Below are positions 1 through 7,700 of a stretch of DNA of 8,797 bases, piece by piece (within the stretch, counting starts at the first letter, position 1; every line of letters starts with the position of its first letter). The stretch lies in contig JBEKJU010000143.1 of assembly GCA_050011095.1 (NCBI GenBank), forward strand, positions 1 to 8,797, read 5' to 3'. This DNA is from JBEKJU01 sp050011095. GTDB taxonomy: Bacteria > Desulfobacterota > Syntrophorhabdia > Syntrophorhabdales > WCHB1-27. Under the pieces are notes generated by a model. It was not told the origin of the DNA, did not search any database, and was given only the letters and a program-made list of their open reading frames with translations. A program made the position numbers and the translations under genes.

Positions 1-1
1 G

Positions 2-1501
2 AAGTTCTTCCGGGCAAAGCCGCAAGCCGGGCACCCCTACAAGGCGGCCCCCTGGTCGCCCGATCTCGCGCAAGCCGGGTACTCGACCCCACCGGCAGCC
101 GCGAAAAAGGTCAATCTGGAGGAGATGGCGCACGGCACGCTTCTTTCGGTCTTTGCCCCTCCGGCGATCATCGTCAACGATAAGGGTGACATCCTCTACA
201 TCCACGGCAATACCGAGAGGTACCTGACACCTGGTCCCGGCCGGCCGGCCCTCAACATTGCGAATATGGCGCGGGAGGGCCTGGAGTTCCAGATGCGCTC
301 GGCACTCCTGGCCGCCATCAACCACCGGCAGGATGCGGTCTACAGGAATGTCCCCGTGAAGGCCAACGGGGTGGCGGAAACCATCGACCTCGCCGTGAAA
401 CCGCTGCCCCGGACAGAAGGAGAAGACGCGCTCTTCATGTTCATGTTTCAGGAACATCCCAAGCCCAGGAGGGCCGAGTCAAAAAAAGGCAAGGGGCAAC
501 CGGAAAAGGCAGACGCCAGCCGTGCGACGGAACTGGAGAGGGAACTTTCCTCCACGAGGGAAAGTCTGCAGGCGACGGTCGAGGAGGCGCAGGCAATCAA
601 CGAAGAGCTGCGCTCGGCAAACGAGGAGATGCAGTCCACGAACGAGGAGCTTCAATCGACGAACGAGGAGCTGGAAACATCGAAGGAAGAGTTGCAATCT
701 GTCAACGAAGAGCTGGTGACGGTCAATTCCGAGCTGCAATCGAAGATTGACCAGCTCTCCCGTACCGAGAGCGACATGAAGAACCTTCTCGACTCTACGG
801 AGATCGCGACGATCTTTCTTGACGGCGACCTCCACATCAAACGCTTCACCGCGTCGGCCACGCGCGTCATCAGCCTCATCCCCACCGATGTCGGGCGGCC
901 CATAGGCGACGTGACCGTGAAGATCGAGTATCCCTCCATCGCTGAGCACGCGCGCGAGGTGCTCGACCGCCTCCGTCCCCTGGAAGCGGAAGTGAAGGCA
1001 AAAGACCATCAGTGGTTCCTCATGCGGATCGTGCCGTACAGGACGCTCGACAACGTGATCGACGGGGTTGTCATCACCTTCACCGAGATCACCGAGTCGA
1101 AGCGGGCAGCCGGGGAAAGGGCGGAATTTGCCGAGAACATCGTCCAGACGGTGCGGGAGCCGCTTTTGGTCCTCGACGCGGCCTTTCGGATCCTCCTGGC
1201 GAACAGGGCCTTCTACAGCCTTTTCCATGTGAGTAGGGAGGAGACGGAAGGCCGGGTCATCAGGGACCTGGGAGAGCGCGAGTGGGATATCCCCGTCCTG
1301 AATGACCTTTTAACGAACGTGATGAAGACCGGCAAGGTCTTCGAGGATTTCCGGGTGGATGCCGATTTCCCGCGCCTGGGCCTTCGCACCATGCTGCTCA
1401 ACGCCCGCAGGATAAAGGCGAAGGGCGACGGAAGCGGCGCCCTCATCCTGCTTGCCCTGGAGGATATCACCGCGCAGCCCCTTGCTTTACCACCTGAATA
1501 G
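2..1501 (+). CDS. CheB/CheR-type chemotaxis fusion protein, C-terminal part (PAS-coiled coil-PAS-PAS), 5' end outside window
   Basis: The frame is open from base 2 to the TAG at 1499-1501, giving 499 visible residues. An internal ATG at 125 exists, but it lies in the middle of an open frame and has no ribosome binding site I trust, so the true start is probably left of the window. Visible residues 1-7 (KFFRAKP) resemble the end of a CheR methyltransferase domain. Residues about 42-150 form a PAS domain (FAPPAIIVNDKGDILYIHG). A charged linker leads into an NEELxS heptad coiled coil at about 200-248. A PAS_10-like domain follows at about 260-370 (DLHIKRFTASATRVISLIP), then a last PAS-like domain at about 375-490. 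Proteins with this arrangement usually start with CheB methylesterase and CheR methyltransferase domains, which reset receptor methylation; those domains are not visible here. The protein ends 12 residues after the last PAS motif begins (DITAQPLALPPE), with no HWE/HisKA_2 kinase. The family assignment is firm; the CheB and CheR halves are inferred. Confidence 0.85.
   Translation, partial: KFFRAKPQAGHPYKAAPWSPDLAQAGYSTPPAAAKKVNLEEMAHGTLLSVFAPPAIIVNDKGDILYIHGNTERYLTPGPGRPALNIANMAREGLEFQMRSALLAAINHRQDAVYRNVPVKANGVAETIDLAVKPLPRTEGEDALFMFMFQEHPKPRRAESKKGKGQPEKADASRATELERELSSTRESLQATVEEAQAINEELRSANEEMQSTNEELQSTNEELETSKEELQSVNEELVTVNSELQSKIDQLSRTESDMKNLLDSTEIATIFLDGDLHIKRFTASATRVISLIPTDVGRPIGDVTVKIEYPSIAEHAREVLDRLRPLEAEVKAKDHQWFLMRIVPYRTLDNVIDGVVITFTEITESKRAAGERAEFAENIVQTVREPLLVLDAAFRILLANRAFYSLFHVSREETEGRVIRDLGEREWDIPVLNDLLTNVMKTGKVFEDFRVDADFPRLGLRTMLLNARRIKAKGDGSGALILLALEDITAQPLALPPE
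599..745 (+). repeat. Seven imperfect 21-base units encoding NEELxSx heptads (coiled coil)
   Basis: Seven consecutive 21-base units, in phase with the reading frame, each begin with an AAC/AAG/AAT codon followed in most units by GAG-GAG-CTG-like codons. They encode heptads such as NEELRSA, NEEMQST, NEELQST, NEELETS, KEELQSV, NEELVTV and NSELQSK. The leucine/methionine at the fourth place of each unit gives the hydrophobic stripe of a coiled coil. This segment is a known hallmark of CheB-CheR-PAS proteins, where it links the PAS domains and probably mediates dimer-based signal transfer. The codons vary between units, which suggests old, protein-level conservation and not a recent slippage expansion. 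Confidence 0.9.
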
Positions 1502-1513
1502 TGTATTCTATGG

Positions 1514-1549
1514 TGCAGGGACTATCGCGAAATCACCCGACGCCCTGCA
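1514..1549 (+). repeat. Inverted repeat TGCAGGG/CCCTGCA in the gap after the CheB/CheR-type gene
   Basis: The 145-base gap at 1502-1646 contains TGCAGGG (1514-1520) and its exact reverse complement CCCTGCA (1543-1549), separated by 22 bases. The right arm also lies in the 8-base palindrome CCTGCAGG (1544-1551). No T-run follows, so it does not look like an intrinsic terminator. It could be an operator or an RNA hairpin, or chance. A weak promoter-like pair, TTGCTT (1482-1487) and TATTCT (1504-1509) with a 16-base spacer, straddles the stop codon, but it matches consensus poorly and is not called separately. The rest of the gap shows nothing I can name. Confidence 0.35.
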
Positions 1550-1646
1550 GGCGCGCAAGGACGTTAGGGATTGGTAAGCCTGCATTTCTGATCTACATCC
1601 GGGCCGGTTTTTCTCAGACATAAAGAAGCCAAGGAGAGGAGTCGAT

Positions 1647-4538
1647 ATGGGCAGGAGAAGGACCAAGGCCCCTGGATGCGGGAGGCCCGAACCCCTTCAA
1701 TCGTCCAGCCTGCGCACGCGGGCAGAGATTAGCCTGGCGGAAAAAGGCTTGGCGGGGATGCCTCCGTCGGATATGGAAAGGCTCGTCCACGAGCTGCAGG
1801 TCCATCAGATCGAGCTCGAAATGCAGAACGAAGAGCTTAAGAGAGCCCAATTGGAGATCGCGGAATCCCGCGAGAAATACATCGACCTTTATGACTTCGC
1901 CCCTGTCGGCTACTTCAGCTTTGATCGGAACGGGGTGATTACCGAGGTAAACCTGACCGGCGCCTCTTTGGTCGGAATCGAACGCACACAGCTGATGGGC
2001 AAGCCCTTCTCTCTTTTTGTGAACCCCCAGCACAGGGATATCTTTTTCACACATTGTCGCAAGACGCGGGAGGCCTCGCAGGGGGAAAAGTGCGAGTTGC
2101 TCATTCAGCGCAAAGACGGCTCGCGCGTTCCCGTCCTGATGGAGAGCATTGCCGTATCGGATGCTGCGGGGGACACGATCATCCGTTCAGCTGTCACCGA
2201 CTTCACCGAGCGCAAGGCGATGGAGGATCAGCTCTTGCGCTACCAGCTTCTGGCGCGGCACAGCCGGGATATTATCCTCTTTGTCCGCCGCGCCGACGGC
2301 CGCATCGTCGAAGCGAATGACGCCGCCGTGAAGGCCTACGGCTACAGCAGGGAAGAACTGCTGTTTTTGGAGATATACAACCTGCGCGGTCCCAAGGGCT
2401 ACCCGGTCACCGACGCCCAAATGGATGTGGCTGATTCATCCGGCATCCTCTTCGAGACGGAACATCGTCGAAAGGACGGAACGACCTTCCCGGTGGAGGT
2501 CAGCTCGCGGGGAGTTTCCATTGGCGGCGAGCGCATCCTTCTGAGTGTCGTACGTGACATCACCGAACGAAAACAGGCCGAGGAGGCGCTACGGGAGAAT
2601 CGTGTCCGTCTCGAGTCGGTCCTCGACAGTATCACCGATCGCTACCTGGCGTACGATCACGATTGGCGGTTGCTGGAGGTGAATCGCGAGGCCGAGCAGC
2701 TCCTCGGCCGAAAGGCGTCCGAAGTGGTCGGGCGGAGCCTGTTTGACTTCTATCCGGGGGCCGAGGAGAGCGAGCTGTTTCAGCACTACCGAAGGGCCGT
2801 AGCCGGAGGAAAGCCCGTCCATTTCGAGTCCCGAAGTCCCGTCAGCGGAGAATGGCACGAGATTCACGCATACCCGCAGCCGGATCGGCTCGAAATCTAT
2901 GCGAGGAACATTAATGGGCGTAAGGAGGCCGAGGAGGCGCTGCGGAATGCGCGGGACGAACTGGAGCTGCGGGTGCAGGAACGGACTTCGGAACTTCAAG
3001 AAGCCCAGGGGAAGCTCATGGAACAGTCCCGAATCCTGGAAAGCTTCTTCACGTCGACGATAACCCCCCTGGTATTCCTCGACAGGACATTCAACTTCGT
3101 CAGGGTGAACGCGGCGTTTGCGAAGGCCTGCGGGAAGGAGATAGGGGAATTCCCGGGCCGCAACTATTTCGAGTTCTATCCTCACGACAAAGCCGAGGCC
3201 GTTTTTCGAAAGGTCATCGAGACAAAGGCGCCCTACCAGGCGACCGTATACCCCTTTACCTTCCCTGACCATCCTGAATGGGGAATAACGTACTGGGACT
3301 GGACCCTCCACCCCCTCCTGAATGAAGCCGGAGAGGTGGAGTTTCTCGTATTTTCTCTTGAGGATGTCACCGAGCAGCAGCGCGCAGAGCAGCAGCTTCG
3401 CCAGGCGCAGAAGTTGGAGTCAATCGGCACGCTGGCAGGCGGCATCGCGCACGATTTCAATAATATGCTGGCCGTTGTCCTCGGTAATGCGGAACTGGCG
3501 CTAGATGATCTGAATGCTGACGCCGACCCAGCCGGACCAGCGCGGAACGTGAAGCAGATCGTCAACGCGTCGAAACGCGCCGCCGACCTGGTCAGGCAGA
3601 TCCTGATGTTCAGCAGGAAGACCGAGCAGGGGAAGAACGCGCTCAAGCTGGCTCCCCTGGTCAAAGAGACCTATAAACTTCTCCGTGGTTCTCTCCCCTC
3701 CACTATCCGGATGAAGCTCGACCTGCGCGCCACCTTCGACACCATCATGGGCGATCCTTCCCAGATTCAGCAGGTGCTCATGAACCTCTGCATCAATGCT
3801 GCCCACGCGATGCGCGAAAAGGGCGGGACCCTTTTGATCGGTCTTTCCGATGTCACGTTTGTCCGCCCCCAGGAGATGCCCGAGGCCGGCATGGAACCTG
3901 GTGCCTACGTGATACTCAGCGTCAAGGATATGGGGACGGGCATGACGGATGACGTGCAAAAAAGGATGTTCGAGCCGTTCTTTACCACAAAGGAGGCGGG
4001 GCAAGGAACGGGCATGGGACTTGCGGTGGTCTATGGCGTCGTCAAGAGCCATGGCGGCGCAATTTCCGTACAAAGCAGGGCGGATGAAGGATCGACCTTC
4101 ACGATCTTCCTGCCCTGTGCCGAAGCGACCGCGAAAGAGGAACAGGCGGAAACGGGCCCGGTTCCCGGCGGCAAGGAAAGGATACTCTTCGTGGACGACG
4201 AGCCCGCTGTTGTCGATATGGCGTCACAGATGCTTCAACGCCTCGGTTATAATGTAACTGTCGCTTTGAGCGGCCCCGACGCACTCAAGACCTTCCTGGA
4301 TGAGCCGGACCGCTTCGACCTCGTCATCACCGATCAGACCATGCCCGACCTCACCGGTATCGAACTCGCCCGAAGGATCCTGGAAGTGAGACAAGACGTG
4401 CCCATCGTTCTCACTACAGGGTATAGCGAGACCGTGTCGCCGGAAAAGGCAATGTCGGCAGGTATCAAAGAGTTTGTCATGAAGCCTATCGTCAAACGGC
4501 GGATAGCAGAAACCATACGGGCCGTGCTGAATAGGTGA
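1647..4538 (+). CDS. Soluble PAS-rich hybrid sensor histidine kinase with C-terminal receiver
   Basis: This 963-residue protein should autophosphorylate a histidine in response to a cytosolic signal and pass the phosphate to its own receiver. No signal peptide or membrane segment is seen. A helical lead-in (HELQVHQIELEMQNEELKRA, about 48-67) precedes four PAS-like domains at about 70-195, 196-312, 318-428 and 461-578, the last after a short coiled coil (about 428-460). The HisKA box carries H602 (AHDFNN). The HATPase shows N713 and N717 (N box), D761-G763-G765 (G1), F775-EPFF (F box) and G787-T-G-M-G791 (G2). The receiver shows acidic D850/D851, phosphoacceptor D896 (TDQTMP), T923 or T924 and K946. 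All catalytic residues are therefore present. The ATG at 1647 is chosen because AAGGAGAGGAG at 1631-1641 sits just upstream. The 145-base gap to the preceding gene allows either read-through or a separate promoter. There is no output domain, so a downstream Hpt or regulator is expected. The ligands of the PAS domains cannot be told from sequence. Confidence 0.95.
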   Translation: MGRRRTKAPGCGRPEPLQSSSLRTRAEISLAEKGLAGMPPSDMERLVHELQVHQIELEMQNEELKRAQLEIAESREKYIDLYDFAPVGYFSFDRNGVITEVNLTGASLVGIERTQLMGKPFSLFVNPQHRDIFFTHCRKTREASQGEKCELLIQRKDGSRVPVLMESIAVSDAAGDTIIRSAVTDFTERKAMEDQLLRYQLLARHSRDIILFVRRADGRIVEANDAAVKAYGYSREELLFLEIYNLRGPKGYPVTDAQMDVADSSGILFETEHRRKDGTTFPVEVSSRGVSIGGERILLSVVRDITERKQAEEALRENRVRLESVLDSITDRYLAYDHDWRLLEVNREAEQLLGRKASEVVGRSLFDFYPGAEESELFQHYRRAVAGGKPVHFESRSPVSGEWHEIHAYPQPDRLEIYARNINGRKEAEEALRNARDELELRVQERTSELQEAQGKLMEQSRILESFFTSTITPLVFLDRTFNFVRVNAAFAKACGKEIGEFPGRNYFEFYPHDKAEAVFRKVIETKAPYQATVYPFTFPDHPEWGITYWDWTLHPLLNEAGEVEFLVFSLEDVTEQQRAEQQLRQAQKLESIGTLAGGIAHDFNNMLAVVLGNAELALDDLNADADPAGPARNVKQIVNASKRAADLVRQILMFSRKTEQGKNALKLAPLVKETYKLLRGSLPSTIRMKLDLRATFDTIMGDPSQIQQVLMNLCINAAHAMREKGGTLLIGLSDVTFVRPQEMPEAGMEPGAYVILSVKDMGTGMTDDVQKRMFEPFFTTKEAGQGTGMGLAVVYGVVKSHGGAISVQSRADEGSTFTIFLPCAEATAKEEQAETGPVPGGKERILFVDDEPAVVDMASQMLQRLGYNVTVALSGPDALKTFLDEPDRFDLVITDQTMPDLTGIELARRILEVRQDVPIVLTTGYSETVSPEKAMSAGIKEFVMKPIVKRRIAETIRAVLNR

Positions 4539-4590
4539 GGCGGGAATTGGAATCTTCTCATTTCCCGTAAGCGCGGAGACGAAGTGATCC

Positions 4591-4618
4591 TTATGTCACA
4601 CAAGCGTTCTGCTATAAT
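4591..4618 (+). promoter_or_regulatory. Candidate sigma70 promoter with extended -10 (TGCTATAAT)
   Basis: TATAAT at 4613-4618 is a perfect -10 hexamer and is preceded by TG at 4610-4611 with one base between, the extended -10 form. The -35 region is poor: TTATGT at 4591-4596 with a 16-base spacer matches only the first two bases of consensus. Extended -10 promoters can work without a good -35. Transcription would start near 4625, about 60 bases before the short ORF at 4684 and about 170 bases before the membrane kinase. It lies in the gap between the two kinase genes, where a separate promoter makes sense. Confidence 0.5.
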
Positions 4619-4683
4619 GTATTGACCGCAATAGAGGCTACTCATGATCCCTGGTGCCGGACCAAAGATCGAAGAGAGGATAC

Positions 4684-4797
4684 ATGGCCAAACACAAATC
4701 GTCCTCCAATGAATTCAACGGGCTTTGCGCCCGTTTCGGTCTGCCCGGACAATATCCGATAGCCTCTGAACAATTCGACGCGAAGGGCCATATATGA
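4684..4797 (+). CDS. Possible 37-residue small protein or leader peptide upstream of the membrane kinase
   Basis: The short frame begins with ATG at 4684 and ends with TGA at 4795-4797. The purine-rich AGAGAGGA at 4673-4680 could serve as ribosome binding site, though the spacing is short (3-4 bases). The peptide (MAKHKSSSNEFNGLCARFGL then PGQYPIASEQFDAKGHI) is basic at its N-terminus, has one cysteine, and has no membrane helix, signal peptide or domain that I recognise. Its stop overlaps the ATG of the kinase gene in an ATGA arrangement, the classic layout for translational coupling, and the kinase's own ribosome binding site lies inside it. It follows the extended -10 promoter candidate by about 60 bases. 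It may be a real small protein, a leader whose translation opens the kinase start, or a chance frame. The overlap and ribosome binding site favour translation, but the short length leaves real doubt. Confidence 0.4.
   Translation: MAKHKSSSNEFNGLCARFGLPGQYPIASEQFDAKGHI
4782..4797 (+). promoter_or_regulatory. Ribosome binding site and ATGA stop-start overlap fixing the membrane kinase start
   Basis: GAAGGG at 4782-4787 lies six bases before the ATG at 4794-4796. In the kinase frame a TGA stop occurs at 4767-4769, and no ATG, GTG or TTG lies between it and 4794, so this is the first possible start. The ATG shares bases with the TGA (4795-4797) of the short ORF, suggesting that ribosomes ending there can restart on the kinase. 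Confidence 0.6.
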
Positions 4798-7700
4798 ACG
4801 GGCGGAACGCCAAGGTTGGTCCGGATTTTGGCGCCGGGCATGAACCTTCGCAGGGGTTAAGGGCCGGAAGGCTTGCGCGCCTCGCCTGGCTGCCCATTCC
4901 GCTGCTGGCGGCGGCCATCATCGTTGCAAGGGTGGCGGGCGGCAGCGAATCCTACATGTCCGAACCACTGAGGCTCGTCCTGAGCTTCACTTTCTACACG
5001 CTGGTCTCGCTGGGCACCCTCTTTCTCATCGGACGCAGTTTTCTTGTATCAGGAAAGCCGGGGCTGCTGCTTTTGGAGTGCGGGGTGATCCTGTGGAGCC
5101 TGGCCGGCACGGTTGGGGACGTTGTTGCCCCCAGCGATGCCAATGTCAATGCCAGCATCTTCAATACAGTCATCTTTCTCGCGGGACTGTGCCATCTGGC
5201 TGGCGCCAGCCTCTCGCTGCGGCCTCAAGCAGCGCTTCGTTCTCCGACCCTGTGGCTGGCTGGCGCTTCCGCGCTCGCCTTAGGCGCGTTGTGGCTGGTC
5301 GCGTATGCGGCGCTGGCCGGTTGGCTGCCGGTCTTCTTCATCCCGGGACAGGGAGGCACGCTGGTGCGTTACTGCGTGCTCATCTCGGCCATCGCGATGT
5401 TCGTGCTCTCTGCCAGTCTGATGCTCGCCGGTCAGCGCGAGGCGCGCGCCCCGTTTGCTGCCTGGTACGCCCTCGCCATGCTTTCGCTCTCGGTAGGGTT
5501 GTTCGGCATAATGATCCAGTTGTCGTTCGGCAGCGTCGTGAACTGGCTTGCCCGCACGGCGGAGTGGCTCGGCGGGCTCTATCTGCTTTTCGCCTCCATA
5601 GCCGCGCTGCGCGAGTCGAATCTGCCGCTTTTTCCGCCCGAAAGAAAGTCACTTTCGAAGCGCTACGGCTACGGCGTCGCCGTAGCGATCGTCATTACCG
5701 CCACAGCCGCGCGATTTGCGCTCTCGCCTGCTCTCGGTACGAGCTCGCCCTTCCTGACCTTCTATCCCGCCGTGATACTGGCCGCCCTTTACGGGGGCCT
5801 GCGGGCGGGCTTGCTGACCACCGTTCTCTCTGCGCTCATTGTCGACTACTTTTGGATGGAGCCGGTCGGGCAATTCGCTATCCAGAGTCCGACTGATTGG
5901 ATAACCATGCTGTTGTTCCTCTTGGCCAGCACGATGATCTCTTTCGCAATCGAGGCGATGCACAAGGCCAGGGTCGGCCTGGTCCTCCACCAGGATCACC
6001 TGGAAGAGGTGGTCAAAAACCGGACCGCCGAATTGGAACGGGAAGTGGTCGAGCGCAAGAAGGCCGAGGAGGATCTCGTAAAGACCAAAACCATCGCGGA
6101 GAACCGGGCTATCGAACTGCAAGCGCTCATGGAGGCTGTTCCCGCCCTGGTGTTCATCACTCACGATCACCAGAGTAGCTATATGACGGGCAACCGTGCC
6201 ACGTACGACATGCTGGGGGTGCCGCTGGAGGGCAACGTCTCCAAATCAGCGCCCCAAGAAGAACAACCCGCGACTTTCCGCGCCATGAGGGATGGGCAAG
6301 AAATACCGGCCGATCAACTTCCGGTCCAGGAGGCGGCGAAGGGTCACGAGGTGCAGGACTATGAACTGGACCTCGTCTTTACGGATGGCACGACCCGCAC
6401 CATCTTCGGCAACGCCACTCCGCTCAAGGGGCCAGATGGGGGCACAAAAGGCGCCGTAGGCGTTTTTATTGACATTACAAAGCGCAAAAAGGCCGAGGAG
6501 GCGCTCCACGAGAGCGAAGAGCGTTTCCGCACCATGGCCAACGCTCTCCCGCAACTCGCCTGGATCGCCAAGAGTGACGGCTACATCTTCTGGTACAATC
6601 AGCGCTGGTATGATTACACGGGAACCACCCCCGAGGAGATGGAAGGGTGGGGCTGGCAGCGTGTTCACGACCCGGAGGTGCTGCCCCAGGTGCTGGAACA
6701 GTGGAAAGCCTCCATTGCCACCGGCACGTCTTTCGACATGGTTTTTCCATTGCGCGGGGCAGACGGCCAATTCCGGCCATTCCTGACCCGCATAATGCCC
6801 TTCAAAGATGCCTCCGGTAACGTCACCCAATGGTTTGGCACCAACACCGACATCGCCGAGCGCAAACAGGCAGAGGACGAAATCAGGAAATCGCTTGACG
6901 CCGTTCGCCGGAGCGAAGAACAGTTCCGGGTACTCATACAAAATGTAGGATCGGCAGTTGCGCTGGTCGATGAGGCGGGCAGGTTCTCCGTCGTCAATCC
7001 TGAGTTCTTGCGCATGTTCGGCCTTGATAGCGAATCCGATATTCTGAACGTTAACAGTCAGGACTGGGGTCGATGGCACGTGTACGGAGAAGATGGAAAA
7101 CTGCTGCACGTCGATGATCACCCGGTGCGAAAAGCAGTAATGACCGGTAAGCCCGTGATAAGCCAGTTGGTTGCCGTGCGGAACCCGGGCGTGCACCGGC
7201 TCACCTGGATGCTGGTGAACGCCGAGCCTCTCTTGCGAGAAGACGGCACAGTTTACACAGTAGTATCTACCTACCATGACATTACCGAGCGCAAGCAGAT
7301 AGAAAAGGAGCTTCACAAGTCCCGCGATGAGTTGGAACTGCGGGTTCAGGAGAGAACGGAAGCCCTCCGGCGTCAGGCCGAAGCGCTTTCTGCAAGCGAA
7401 AAGGAGTTTCGCTTACTTGCCGAGGCCATGCCCCAAATTGTCTGGATTACGAGAGCAGACGGCTGGAATATTTATTTCAACCAGCAGTGGGTGGACTATA
7501 CGGGGCTCACGCTCGAAGAGAGTTACGGCCATGGCTGGAATAAGCCGTTCCATCCCGACGACCAAAAGCGCGCGTGGGACGCCTGGCAGAATGCGGTAAC
7601 AAACAATGACACTTATTCACTTGAATGCCGTTTGCGGGCAGCGGATGGGACATATCGCTGGTGGCTGGTCCGTGGCGTGCCTGTGGTGAACGGGAAAGGA

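Noticed and set aside
125..127. ATG at 125 as the true start of the first gene
   Set aside because: The same frame stays open to the left edge and the preceding residues resemble a CheR domain end, so this methionine is most likely internal.
479..1228. A 249-codon - strand frame opposite the CheB/CheR-type gene
   Set aside because: Its apparent repeats mirror the heptad coiled coil on the + strand; no domain or convincing start is seen.
1603..1616. GGCCGG followed by TTTTT before the soluble kinase, as a terminator
   Set aside because: The CCGGGCCGG core leaves only a one-base loop, so no real hairpin forms, and the start signals of the next gene follow closely.
2589..3311. A 240-codon - strand frame opposite the soluble kinase
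   Set aside because: It overlaps PAS3 and PAS4 of the kinase and has no domain of its own.
4541..4567. CGGGAA/TTCCCG inverted repeat after the soluble kinase stop, as a terminator
   Set aside because: The arms are only 6 bases with a 15-base loop and no T-run follows, so it does not meet the usual form of an intrinsic terminator.
5078..5896. A 272-codon + strand frame overlapping the membrane region of the second kinase
   Set aside because: Its translation is arginine-rich and low in complexity, typical of a shifted reading of GC-rich membrane-helix codons. The overlapping 4794 frame has strong domain support.
6246..7316. A 356-codon open frame on the - strand, opposite the membrane kinase
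   Set aside because: It lies wholly inside a continuous coding frame with clear PAS motifs on the + strand, has no recognisable domain, and is expected from codon bias in GC-rich DNA.
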